Positions 51,915 to 60,134 of a DNA stretch of 64,000 nucleotides are shown here, piece after piece. A program made the translations under genes and the position numbers. This DNA is from Arthrobacter sp. efr-133-TYG-118 (GTDB taxonomy: Bacteria; Actinomycetota; Actinomycetes; Actinomycetales; Micrococcaceae). The notes beneath the pieces were generated by a model. The model did not search any database and was not told the origin of the DNA. It was given only the letters and a program-made list of their open reading frames with translations. The stretch lies in assembly GCF_030209755.1 (NCBI RefSeq), contig NZ_JARVRH010000024.1, positions 124,001 to 188,000 on the forward strand. The letters are read 5' to 3'. Position 1 is the stretch's first letter, and each line of letters begins with the position of its first letter.

Positions 51915-52820
51915 CTAGGCCTTCCGGCTTGCAGCCGCCTTCGCGTCACGCTTTCGCTTGGTGACCTCGGGATGGTGCCGGCTCAGGGCAATAACCCCAA
52001 CGATAGCAAGGGAAGCGGCCACAGCCATGGCGATTGCCAGCACGGCGTGGACATCGGGACGAAGCTCACCCAAAATTGCGATCCCGATGGCAATTCCGAC
52101 AATGGGGTCGATCACAGTCAACCCGGCGATCACCAGATCCGGCGGCCCGCCCGAATAGGCGCTCTGCACGAACCAAGAACCGAGCCCGCCGGCAGCGGCA
52201 ATGGCGACCACGGTGTACCACTGCACGTTGAGCAGAAAGTGACCGTTGGGGTCCAGCAGGTGCCGGCCGATGATGCGCGTCAGGACCGCGACGAACCCGA
52301 ACAACACTCCAGCACCCAAGATGTAGACAAAAGCGCTCATGCGGTGCCGGAACATGGCAGCCAACGTTCCAAAAAGCCCGACGGCGAGTGCCAGCAGGAG
52401 CACGATGGTTATTTCGTCCTCGCCGCTGACGTGGTGGTTCTCCTGGGTGGCGTTGACGGCCAGCAGGACGAACATCGCCGAGCCGGTCACGCAGGCAGAG
52501 ATCGCCACCACGGTGCCGCGGTTGATACTGAGTCCCTGGTCCTTTGCGTTGACCACCGTGGTGATGACCAAAGCGATGGCTCCGATGGGCTGCACCACCG
52601 TCAAGGGTGCTGACACCAAGGCAATGGCGTTCATGCCCATCCCCAAGGCAAGCAACAGCAGGCCGAACATCCACCGCGGGTTTCGGAGAAGCCTCAGGAA
52701 ACCGTGGGAACTCAGGGCGAGGCCACCGGTATCCGCTTTGACCGCGCTGCCCTGGCGCTGGGCGCCAATGGCAAGGCAGAAGGCGCCAAGCACCGCAAGA
52801 AGGACTGCTAACCAGACCAT
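51915..52820 (-). CDS. DMT-family (EamA-like) permease
   Basis: The protein is 301 residues from an ATG at 52820 that overlaps the stop of the preceding gene (TGATG). About nine or ten hydrophobic segments are visible; SAPLTVVQPIGAIALVITTV and LTVIDPIVGIAIGIAILGEL are typical of drug/metabolite transporters. The C-terminus is basic (TKRKRDAKAAASRKA). The substrate is unknown. It is coupled to the phosphatidyltransferase gene. Confidence 0.82.
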   Translation of the reverse strand: MVWLAVLLAVLGAFCLAIGAQRQGSAVKADTGGLALSSHGFLRLLRNPRWMFGLLLLALGMGMNAIALVSAPLTVVQPIGAIALVITTVVNAKDQGLSINRGTVVAISACVTGSAMFVLLAVNATQENHHVSGEDEITIVLLLALAVGLFGTLAAMFRHRMSAFVYILGAGVLFGFVAVLTRIIGRHLLDPNGHFLLNVQWYTVVAIAAAGGLGSWFVQSAYSGGPPDLVIAGLTVIDPIVGIAIGIAILGELRPDVHAVLAIAMAVAASLAIVGVIALSRHHPEVTKRKRDAKAAASRKA

Positions 52821-53443
52821 CAGCTGCGACCGCCGTCGTTGGCTTTGAGTTCTTTGCCCTTGCGCAGGATTGCCCAGAAATAGTTGTAGGCCGCTACCCA
52901 GTGCCCTAACAGACCCAAGCCCAGACAGACCCAAGCGATCACGAAGTAGACACTGGTGTAGGGAATCGCGAGCTTCGAGAGGACCAGGAGGGGCGTGCCG
53001 AGGAGCAGGAATGCCGTCCGGATCTTTCCGATCCGGCTCACCGGGAGGTCGGGATGATTATGGAAATAGAACAATGAGGCTGCGGCAAGGACGACGTCGG
53101 GCACCACGAGGGCGGCCAGGTACCACCAATCCACCACCCCGGCGATGGCGAGCGTGACAGCGACGGTGATGAGAGCCAGGCGGTCAGCTACGGGATCGAG
53201 GATCCGGCCCAGTTTGGAGGTTTGGTTGAAACGCCGCGCGACGTAGCCATCCACCCAGTCAGTGCCGCCCATGATCGCGAGAACCAGCACGGCGAAACCG
53301 TATTCCCTTTGCCACAGCACCAGCCACACGAACAGCGGGACGCCCATGAAGCGCAACACAGTCAGGAAATTGGGGACGGTGAAGATGAGATCGTGGTCGA
53401 TCTGTGGCTGGCCCGGGCGTGCGCCTGCCCCGATGAACTTCAC
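52820..53443 (-). CDS. CDP-alcohol phosphatidyltransferase
   Basis: The 207-residue membrane protein carries the family signature D-x2-DG-x2-AR-x8-9-G-x3-D-x3-D, seen as TDWVDGYVARRFNQTSKLGR followed by ILDPVADR. About five membrane segments are present. It joins a CDP-diacylglycerol-derived group to an alcohol, as in phosphatidylglycerophosphate or cardiolipin synthesis. It has the PgsA-like length, but exact product is inferred. A GT4 glycosyltransferase and a permease follow in the same unit. Confidence 0.87.
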   Translation of the reverse strand: MKFIGAGARPGQPQIDHDLIFTVPNFLTVLRFMGVPLFVWLVLWQREYGFAVLVLAIMGGTDWVDGYVARRFNQTSKLGRILDPVADRLALITVAVTLAIAGVVDWWYLAALVVPDVVLAAASLFYFHNHPDLPVSRIGKIRTAFLLLGTPLLVLSKLAIPYTSVYFVIAWVCLGLGLLGHWVAAYNYFWAILRKGKELKANDGGRS

Positions 53444-53493
53444 CTGTCCCCCTTTCCGTAGTCTGCAGCTGACGCTGCTGGTTGCCGTCCCGA

Positions 53494-54342
53494 TTACTTC
53501 TTGAGCAGCTTCCGCAGTCCTACTGCGGCCACCGTGGCGGAAGCGGCGAAGAGAAATAGCTCTTTCCAGCGCGCGGCGAGCCGCTCCGGCAGCCCGGCCG
53601 GAACCTTCTCACTGAAATCTGCGAGTTTGTCGGCAGCGAACCGGCGTCCGTCGTCGAGCTTTTGCCCGGCAACGTCGCGCAGGACCTTCCCCTGGGTCTT
53701 GACGTCGAGCTCGACGCCGAGCTGATCGCGAACGTCGGCGAGGTGCTCGCGGCGCTGCTCCAGACGGCGGAGCAGCTCGGCTTCGCTTGGGGCGGGGGGT
53801 TGCTCGGCTTTGTGTGCTTCTGCCTTGGCTGCTTTTTCGGCCTTGGCTTTCTCAGCTGCGGCGGCTTTCGCTGCCTCCGCTGCCTTGTAGGCTTCCGACG
53901 ACGGATCGAGGATGCTGGCGTCGAAGGAAGTGCCCTCCTTGACGATGCCGACATCGTGCTTGATGCCGCGGATGGTCTTCTCAGGCACAAGCGGCATGGC
54001 CCCCTTGAACGCGCGGAAAGCGATGAGGGCCCCGATGAGAATGATCACAAGGAACGCAGCCGCAACCACAAGAGCTGCCAGCCACGGGGGCATGACCGTG
54101 GCCAGGCCCAAGATGGCCGCCACAACCAGGGCGATGACGAGCAAAGAGAAAAAGATCAGCGCAACGCCAACGAAAGCGCCGGCAATGCCCAACTGCTTGC
54201 CTTTGCCCTTAAGTTCAAGCTTGGCCAGGCTGATTTCGTCGTTGAGCTGCCGCGGCGCGAGCCGGGCTGCAAGTTTCAGGGTGTTCGGCAACGCCGAAAT
54301 GCCCGGGCGTTGGCCAACCCGGCCGCTGTGACGTCCACTCAT
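53494..54342 (-). CDS. Phage-holin-family-like membrane protein with Ala/Lys-rich coiled region
   Basis: The 282-residue protein has two long hydrophobic segments (about residues 55-82 and 88-112), in the manner of the actinobacterial putative holin superfamily III. The region about 155-180 is built of EAAKAAAAEKAKAEK-like repeats and should be a long helix. A third hydrophobic segment lies near the end (FLFAASATVAAVGL). Such proteins are ordinary chromosomal genes in actinobacteria, not signs of a phage. Function is not established. Confidence 0.75.
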   Translation of the reverse strand: MSGRHSGRVGQRPGISALPNTLKLAARLAPRQLNDEISLAKLELKGKGKQLGIAGAFVGVALIFFSLLVIALVVAAILGLATVMPPWLAALVVAAAFLVIILIGALIAFRAFKGAMPLVPEKTIRGIKHDVGIVKEGTSFDASILDPSSEAYKAAEAAKAAAAEKAKAEKAAKAEAHKAEQPPAPSEAELLRRLEQRREHLADVRDQLGVELDVKTQGKVLRDVAGQKLDDGRRFAADKLADFSEKVPAGLPERLAARWKELFLFAASATVAAVGLRKLLKK

Positions 54343-54517
54343 AGGTTCCGCCTCACTGCTTCCATCTTGCTCCTACCCGGCTCCGGCACGGAGACGAATA
54401 CAACCGCCCACGCGCACCTGTCCACAAAACTACCATTCAGCTTCAGCCTCAACTTCCGGGACGGTCCAGCGGCGCGCCCCAGCCATCGCTGATAAATATG
54501 ATCTGTCGCACATAGGA

Positions 54518-55750
54518 TTGATAACCGTGAACACTCCCCCTGTACCGGGCGATTCCCTCAGCCGACGCGAAAAACTCCTCTATATCCTGCTGCTTGGCGC
54601 ATTGACCGCCTTGGGTCCATTTACCGTGGATCTCTATCTGCCGGCGTTTCCCGCCCTGGAGCATCATTTCGACGTGTCAGCGGCTGCGATCCAACTCACA
54701 CTGACCGGCACAACGGTGGGCTTCGCCATTGGCCAATTGGTGGTGGGTCCGTTCAGCGACAAGTTCGGTCGCCGCGTGCCCTTGATTCTGGCGACGGCCC
54801 TGCACATCGGTTCCTCCCTCGGCGCGGCACTGTCCACGGACATCAGCACACTCGCCTTGTTCCGCGTCCTCATGGGCGTCGGCGCCGCCGGCGGCGGCGT
54901 GGTGGCCATGGCCATGGTCCGGGACCTCTTTGCGGGCTACGCCATGGTACGGATGTTCTCCCGCATGTCGCTGGTGAATGGACTTGCGCCCATTCTGGCT
55001 CCGATCATCGGTTCACAACTGCTGTTGGTGATGCCATGGCCCGGGATCTTCTACTTCCTGGCAAGCTACGGAATCCTCGTGATCATTGCTGCCGTGTTCC
55101 TCATCCGGGAAACGTATCCCGCCGAGCTCCGCCGACAGACGACGTCGACGGCGGGCCAACGGTACAAGGCCGTGTTCGCCGACCGGATTTTCGTCGGGAT
55201 GCTGCTTGTAGGCGGGTTCAACTTCGGCGGACTGTTCGCTTACCTTTCCGCGTCCACTTTCCTGTTCCAACAGGTCTACAACTTCTCCCCGCAGGAATAC
55301 GGCCTGCTGTTCGGTGTCAATTCCCTGGGCATCGTCGCCGGCGTCCAAATCAGCTCCAGGGTCATCAGGCGGGTGGCACCCCAATGGATCATGGCGTTCG
55401 CCACGGCCTGGATGCTACTCATGGCCCTTTTGATTGTGGTGTTCGATCTGCTCGGCTTCGGCCTCTGGGGCGTCATGGTCCCGCTGTGGTTCTACATCCT
55501 TGCCACCGGGTTCATGTTCCCCTGCGTGCAGGTGATTGCCCTGGCCAACCATGGCGCGCAGGCCGGAACCGCAGCTTCCCTGCTGGGTGCCTCGAACTTC
55601 CTGATGGCCGGCGTCGTCCCGCCCGTGGTCGGCTGGCTGGGCGTCGGCTCGGCAGTTCCCATGGGGGCAGTCCAGGCCTTGTGCCTCATAGGCGCCGTGT
55701 CGGCCCTCTGGCTCGTCGTGCGGCCTCGGTCCGTCCCCTCCATCCACTGA
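54518..55750 (+). CDS. Bcr/CflA-type MFS drug transporter
   Basis: The protein has about 410 residues and 12 membrane segments. PFTVDLYLPAFPALEHHFDV and then VGPFSDKFGRRVPLILATAL are the Bcr/CflA opening and the MFS loop 2-3 motif; FRVLMGVGAAGGGVVAMAMV is motif C-like. It probably exports drugs or related compounds by proton antiport. The start is TTG at 54518 or GTG at 54527; neither has a clear ribosome site. Confidence 0.9.
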   Translation: MITVNTPPVPGDSLSRREKLLYILLLGALTALGPFTVDLYLPAFPALEHHFDVSAAAIQLTLTGTTVGFAIGQLVVGPFSDKFGRRVPLILATALHIGSSLGAALSTDISTLALFRVLMGVGAAGGGVVAMAMVRDLFAGYAMVRMFSRMSLVNGLAPILAPIIGSQLLLVMPWPGIFYFLASYGILVIIAAVFLIRETYPAELRRQTTSTAGQRYKAVFADRIFVGMLLVGGFNFGGLFAYLSASTFLFQQVYNFSPQEYGLLFGVNSLGIVAGVQISSRVIRRVAPQWIMAFATAWMLLMALLIVVFDLLGFGLWGVMVPLWFYILATGFMFPCVQVIALANHGAQAGTAASLLGASNFLMAGVVPPVVGWLGVGSAVPMGAVQALCLIGAVSALWLVVRPRSVPSIH

Positions 55751-55783
55751 TCAGGCCATCCACTGATCAGGCCATCCACTGAT
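55741..55783. repeat. 16-bp tandem repeat at the end of the MFS gene
   Basis: CATCCACTGATCAGGC is present at 55741-55756 and 55757-55772, followed by a partial third copy to 55783. The first copy contains the stop codon of the MFS gene. It is probably a local slippage product. Confidence 0.85.
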
Positions 55784-55825
55784 GCGCGAGGCCCGGACGT
55801 CCGCATGGAGCAGTAGGCTCAAGCC

Positions 55826-56005
55826 ATGACGCGCAAACCGCACCGCAACGGCAGGGGCCTCCTCCTCGGAGCGATGCTTGGCGCCGTCGTCGGCTTCTTG
55901 CTGGGCCGCGGGCTCGGAAACCCTGTGTTCGGAGCCCTGCTGGGCGCCGTCGTCGGTTCCGCAATCCTCTACCGGATCAATCCCGGGCCATGGAAACGGG
56001 ACTAA
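55826..56005 (+). CDS. Small glycine-zipper membrane protein
   Basis: The 59-residue protein has a basic N-terminus (MTRKPHRNGRG) and two hydrophobic glycine-rich segments, LLLGAMLGAVVGFLLGRGLG and FGALLGAVVGSAILY. The GxxxG spacing is typical of glycine-zipper membrane peptides. No ribosome site is obvious. Function is unknown. Confidence 0.65.
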   Translation: MTRKPHRNGRGLLLGAMLGAVVGFLLGRGLGNPVFGALLGAVVGSAILYRINPGPWKRD

Positions 56006-56065
56006 GCACGCCTTCCGTTGCTTCGAGGCCTGTTGCCGGTCATGGCCCGGCGATAAAGTTGAGAT

Positions 56066-56473
56066 GTGCCCCGTTGGCAGGAACTACAGCCTATTCCAGC
56101 CCCATGGCAGCGCAGGGATGATGGCATCCTGCCGCTGTGGTGGGATCGTCTATGCACCGTGACCAGCCCGCAATCCGCGGCCCTTTATGCGGCAGGGCTC
56201 TTTACGGAGGACCGCCGCCGCCCGATTGCGCAATGGTTCAACCCGACCAATGGCGCGGCCCTGCTCGTGGCTCCGGAGACCTCTCCCGAATGGCCCGTCC
56301 AACGCTTCGGTATCTTCTACGCACCCCCTGGCGGCGGATTCACCCGAGTCCATTCCGCCGCCCACGAATGGCACCCGCGGGAGCCGAGGACGCCGCCCAC
56401 CGAAGATGACGCCTTCCAGTCCGCCGTTGCCGAAGCAGCGAGGTTCCTGCAAGTGGAAATGGACTTCGTTTGA
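56066..56473 (+). CDS. Hypothetical protein
   Basis: The 135-residue protein starts at a GTG at 56066. It is rich in Trp and Pro (MPRWQELQPIPAPWQRRDDG, ALYAAGLFTEDRRRPIAQWF). No signal, membrane segment or known domain is seen. The frame is clean and ends before a tRNA terminator, so it is probably real. Confidence 0.65.
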   Translation: MPRWQELQPIPAPWQRRDDGILPLWWDRLCTVTSPQSAALYAAGLFTEDRRRPIAQWFNPTNGAALLVAPETSPEWPVQRFGIFYAPPGGGFTRVHSAAHEWHPREPRTPPTEDDAFQSAVAEAARFLQVEMDFV

Positions 56474-56538
56474 CGAACGCGATGAGATTCCGCCATTCGA
56501 ATAACTGCGCAAATCAGACAAACCGAGGCAAAAAAGCA

Positions 56539-56569
56539 GGCCCCGCACCTGTAAAACAGGTGCGGGGCC
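56539..56569 (-). terminator. Terminator after the first tRNA-Asn
   Basis: GGCCCCGCACCTG (56539-56551) and CAGGTGCGGGGCC (56557-56569) form a perfect 13-bp stem with a 5-nt loop. Read on the minus strand it is followed by TGCTTTTTTGCC. It ends the tRNA at 56576. Confidence 0.88.
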
Positions 56570-56575
56570 TTTGCG

Positions 56576-56648
56576 CTCCTCCGACTGGACTTGAACCAGT
56601 AACCCTTCGATTAACAGTCGAATGCTCTGCCAATTGAGCTACGGAGGA
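56576..56648 (-). tRNA. tRNA-Asn (anticodon GTT), copy 1
   Basis: A 73-nt cloverleaf reads from 56648: acceptor TCCTCCG with CGGAGGA, anticodon loop CTGTTAA with GTT, T loop TTCAAGT, discriminator G. The CCA is not encoded. It is identical to the copy at 57985-58057. Confidence 0.95.
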
Positions 56649-56866
56649 ATGAAGCGGTTATGACTTTAGCAAAGGTTTTGCCGCAAGTGAAATCGAGCCC
56701 CCGGCACTGCGGGAAGGGCCGCAGAATACCCCTCCCGGGTATCACCAGTGCTTCGGAGCCGACGCCCTCGCCGAGGATAGGATGGTCCGGCGCGCACGTG
56801 GCGCGCACATGGCTCGTACGAAGCGCATCCGTGACGCATCCCTGGCGCGAAGGAACAGAAGGAAGC

Positions 56867-57637
56867 ATGTCGAACAACTGGTCAGCCGAGGCCAACGTGA
56901 CGGAAGTTGCCGAGGATGTCTTTTTCGTCCAAGGCCCTTCAGTCAACTGGACCATCCTCAAGCGGGGCAAGGAATTCACCCTCATTGACACGGGCTATCC
57001 CAGGAACTGGCCATTGCTCCAATCGAGCATGAATTTCCTTGGACTGGCTATGGAAAATGCTGCCGGAGTTCTCCTGACGCATGGTCACTCGGATCACATC
57101 GGCAATGCCGCGAGAATATCCGCAATGGGCATTCCGGTATTTGCGTCCCATGCGGAGTTGCCAAACATCCGCCGGGAGGTCCTCGAACAGGTCACCGTCA
57201 AGGATCTTGGTTTGCGGATCCTCCGCCCCAGGGTCGGCGCGTGGGCCGTACACGCCATCCGATCCGGGGGCCTGTCCGACGTCGCGGTCCCGGGTGTCGC
57301 CGCGATGACCCAGGACATTCTGGACGCGCTCCCGGGATCTCCCCGGATCATTGCCACTGGCGGGCACACCAGCGGCCATGCGTCCTTCTTCGTCCCTTCA
57401 GCCAAGGCAGTGGTGACCGGGGACGCGCTCGTCACTGGACACGCCGTCAGTCCGGTCCGCGGTCCGCAGTTGTTGCCCGCTGTCTTCCACCACCGCCCGG
57501 CGGAGACCTTTGCCAGCGTTGACGTTCTCGGGCAACTGGGCGCTGCGACCATCCTGCCGGGTCATGGACCGGTGGTGACCGTGCTCGACGGGACAATCGA
57601 GCTCGTCTCTGACGGAAGGTACTCCCCTTTCGCTTGA
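56867..57637 (+). CDS. MBL-fold metallo-hydrolase
   Basis: The protein is 256 residues from the ATG at 56867 (AGAAGGAAG upstream; a longer reading runs toward the tRNA and is rejected). The metallo-beta-lactamase motif is THGHSDHIGNA (H-x-H-x-D-H). Further metal ligands are GGHTSGHASF, VVTGDALVTG and LPGHGPVVT. It resembles glyoxalase-II-like or quorum-lactonase-like hydrolases; substrate is unknown. It lies alone between two identical tRNA-Asn genes on the other strand. Confidence 0.87.
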   Translation: MSNNWSAEANVTEVAEDVFFVQGPSVNWTILKRGKEFTLIDTGYPRNWPLLQSSMNFLGLAMENAAGVLLTHGHSDHIGNAARISAMGIPVFASHAELPNIRREVLEQVTVKDLGLRILRPRVGAWAVHAIRSGGLSDVAVPGVAAMTQDILDALPGSPRIIATGGHTSGHASFFVPSAKAVVTGDALVTGHAVSPVRGPQLLPAVFHHRPAETFASVDVLGQLGAATILPGHGPVVTVLDGTIELVSDGRYSPFA

Positions 57638-57940
57638 GTCGGCAGCCTTCCGCCCGGGTACGCGCATCGGAGCCTCAGTGGAAGGGCGGGATCTCGGTGA
57701 CGGGAGGTCCATGACCAGATCCAGGCCGACGGGATCGACGATCTATGGACACCGTCGGATTCTGCTGGATCATTCTTTTCGCCGAAGTTGCCGGTCCCGT
57801 GATTCCGCGGGCCCGGAATTTGTCCATTCGAATGATTGAGCAGAAAGCGACATCCGAGCGAAGACGATCCCGGGACGGACATGACCAGCCCGGGTTTTAC
57901 ACACGTTTTGTCCTATAACCCGGTAAATGCGCAAGACGCC
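57638..57940. other. Intergenic stretch between MBL gene and second tRNA-Asn terminator
   Basis: No coding frame, hairpin or RNA gene is convincing in these 303 nt. Short overlapping frames lack ribosome sites. Confidence 0.5.
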
Positions 57941-57976
57941 AAAAATCCCCGCCCTCTACCGAGGACGGGGATTTTT
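57941..57976 (-). terminator. Terminator after the second tRNA-Asn
   Basis: AAAAATCCCCG (57941-57951) pairs with CGGGGATTTTT (57966-57976), with inner pairing CCTC/GAGG. Read on the minus strand it ends in a U-run, 9 nt after the tRNA. Confidence 0.88.
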
Positions 57977-57984
57977 GAGTAGCG

Positions 57985-58057
57985 CTCCTCCGACTGGACT
58001 TGAACCAGTAACCCTTCGATTAACAGTCGAATGCTCTGCCAATTGAGCTACGGAGGA
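57985..58057 (-). tRNA. tRNA-Asn (anticodon GTT), copy 2
   Basis: This 73-nt gene is identical to the copy at 56576-56648. The identity extends on both sides to an 84-bp direct repeat (56573-56656 and 57982-58065). Confidence 0.95.
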
Positions 58058-58120
58058 ATGAAGCGTGTACAAGCCTAACAAAGGGCTGCCGGGAAACGAA
58101 ATCGGCGCCGGGGAAGGCCT

Positions 58121-60073
58121 TCAGCTGTCCATGCGGAGGGCGCGGCGCTGCATTTCCAGCTGCATGAGTTCCCGGTTGAGGCGTTGGAACTCCTCCGGCT
58201 GGGCCGAGGCATCCAAGCGCTGCAATTGGCCCATCTTGTCCGCCTTGACCCTGGTGATCTGCAATTCGAAAAGCCGGGCCAAAATGTCGCGGCAGTAGCG
58301 CTGAAGCGCTTCGGGCGTGCTGGCCGGCAGCGGAACGACGGCAAGCTCGGAGACCAGGCCTTGGAGCGGTTCCGGAACTTCCTGGCGGATCCCTTCCACC
58401 CAGGCCACAGGGTCTCCCGCGTGGGCCAGCCCGGCGGCCCGAACTGCCGTGTGTACCGCGGAGTAGGCCGGAGTCACGAAATGGCATGCCTCAAAGCGTT
58501 CCCATGCTCCACCGCTAAGCGCAGCTTCGCCTCCCAGGACGGCAGGATTCTGGATGACCACTTCGAGGGCCTGCCGCTCCATGGCTGCGATAGGATCGCG
58601 GGGATCCGGGCGCATGAAGGAGATGGGAGCGTCCGACGGCGGTGCTGCCGCCGGCTGGCCGGCCTGGCCCGGCGTTGTGCCCTGCCCTGCCCCCGGGGCT
58701 CCTGCCGTTCCCGCAGTTCCTGCGGTGCCCGCCGCGGCGGAAGCAGCGCGCTTGGCAGCCAAACCCACGGCCCGGCTGACCTCCTCGATGGGCATGCCGA
58801 GCCAGCCTGCCAGCTCGCGGACATACGCCGGACGGATGCCGGAATCCCTGATCTGTGCCACCACAGGGGCCGACTCCCGCAGGGCTGCGACCCTGCCTTC
58901 CACGGTGTCCAGGTTGTGGCGTTTAAGGGAGGCCCTGATAGCGAATTCGAAGAGCGGCCGGCGGGTGCCGATCAGGTCCCGGACAGCCGCGTCCCCCTTG
59001 AGCTGGCGCAAATCGCACGGATCGGCCCCGGTGGGTTCCACGGCCACGTAAGTCTGCGCGACGAAACGCTGGTCTTCCTCGAAGGCGCGGAGTGCCGCCT
59101 TCTGCCCGGCGGCGTCGCCGTCGAAGGTGAAGATGACCTCTCCCCCGGTGCCGTCGTCGGACAGCAAGCGGCGGGCGATCTTGATGTGGTCAGTACCGAA
59201 AGCCGTGCCGCACGTGGCCACAGCGGTACCGACTCCGGCAAGGTGGCAGGCCATGACGTCCGTGTACCCCTCTACCACCACCAGCTGCCGGTCCTTGGCG
59301 ATGTTCCGCTTGGCGAGGTCGATCCCGTAGAGGACCTGGGATTTCTTGTAGAGCACGGTCTCCGGAGTGTTCAGGTACTTCGGGCCCTGGTCGTCCTCGT
59401 AGAGCTTGCGGGCTCCGAAGCCGATGGTGTCGCCGGCGATGTCCCGGATGGGCCAGATGAGCCGGCCGCGGAAGCGGTCGTAGATGCCCCTATTGCCTTC
59501 GGAAAACATCCCGGTCAGCTTCAACTCGGCATCAGTGAATCCGCGTCCGCGCAGGTGTTTCAGGAGTGAGTCCCAACCCTGAGGCGCGTAGCCGACGCCG
59601 AACTGTTCGGCTGCGGTCCGATCGAAACCGCGCCCGTGGAGGAAGTTGCGGCCCTCGGCGGCACCTGCCGTGAGCAGTTGGGCACGGAAGAACTCGTCGG
59701 CGATCTTGTGGGCATCCAGCAGCCGTTGGCGCTTACCGACCTCTTCGCGGTTGGGACCGGTGCCCCCGTCTTCATAGCGGAGCTCGTAGCCGATCCGGGC
59801 TGCGAGCTTTTCCACGGCTTCGTGGAAGGAGCTGTGGTCCATCTTCTGGACGAAGGAGATGGCATCGCCGTCTTCACCGCAGCCGAAGCAATGGTACCGG
59901 CCTACCTGCGGACGGACAGTGAACGACGGCGAGCGCTCGTCGTGGAAGGGACAGAGGCCCTTGAAGGTGCCCAGTCCGGCACCCTTGAGGGTGACGTAAC
60001 CGTCCACTACTTCCTTGATATCGGTGCGCTGGCGTACTTCGTCGATATCTTCACGTTTGATCAGGCCAGCCAC
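58121..60073 (-). CDS. dnaG: DNA primase
   Basis: The 650-residue protein has the DnaG domain order. An N-terminal CHC2 zinc domain has CPFHDERSPSF and YHCFGCGEDGD (about residues 40-70). The primase core and Toprim domain (about 165-350) carry VVEGYTDVMACHLAG and FDGDAAGQKAALRA. A variable linker rich in Ala, Gly and Pro (about 450-490) leads to the C-terminal DnaB-binding domain. It makes RNA primers at the replication fork. dgt lies 61 nt upstream in the coding direction. Confidence 0.97.
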   Translation of the reverse strand: MAGLIKREDIDEVRQRTDIKEVVDGYVTLKGAGLGTFKGLCPFHDERSPSFTVRPQVGRYHCFGCGEDGDAISFVQKMDHSSFHEAVEKLAARIGYELRYEDGGTGPNREEVGKRQRLLDAHKIADEFFRAQLLTAGAAEGRNFLHGRGFDRTAAEQFGVGYAPQGWDSLLKHLRGRGFTDAELKLTGMFSEGNRGIYDRFRGRLIWPIRDIAGDTIGFGARKLYEDDQGPKYLNTPETVLYKKSQVLYGIDLAKRNIAKDRQLVVVEGYTDVMACHLAGVGTAVATCGTAFGTDHIKIARRLLSDDGTGGEVIFTFDGDAAGQKAALRAFEEDQRFVAQTYVAVEPTGADPCDLRQLKGDAAVRDLIGTRRPLFEFAIRASLKRHNLDTVEGRVAALRESAPVVAQIRDSGIRPAYVRELAGWLGMPIEEVSRAVGLAAKRAASAAAGTAGTAGTAGAPGAGQGTTPGQAGQPAAAPPSDAPISFMRPDPRDPIAAMERQALEVVIQNPAVLGGEAALSGGAWERFEACHFVTPAYSAVHTAVRAAGLAHAGDPVAWVEGIRQEVPEPLQGLVSELAVVPLPASTPEALQRYCRDILARLFELQITRVKADKMGQLQRLDASAQPEEFQRLNRELMQLEMQRRALRMDS

Positions 60074-60134
60074 GTCACCATCCTAGTCGCTCCGCGCGGG
60101 CGGTCCTTGAGCGGGCCGGCAACCCGACGGTCGC

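Noticed and set aside
53494..54342. Prophage signal from the holin-like protein
   Set aside because: This protein family is common in actinobacterial chromosomes, and no other phage genes are present.
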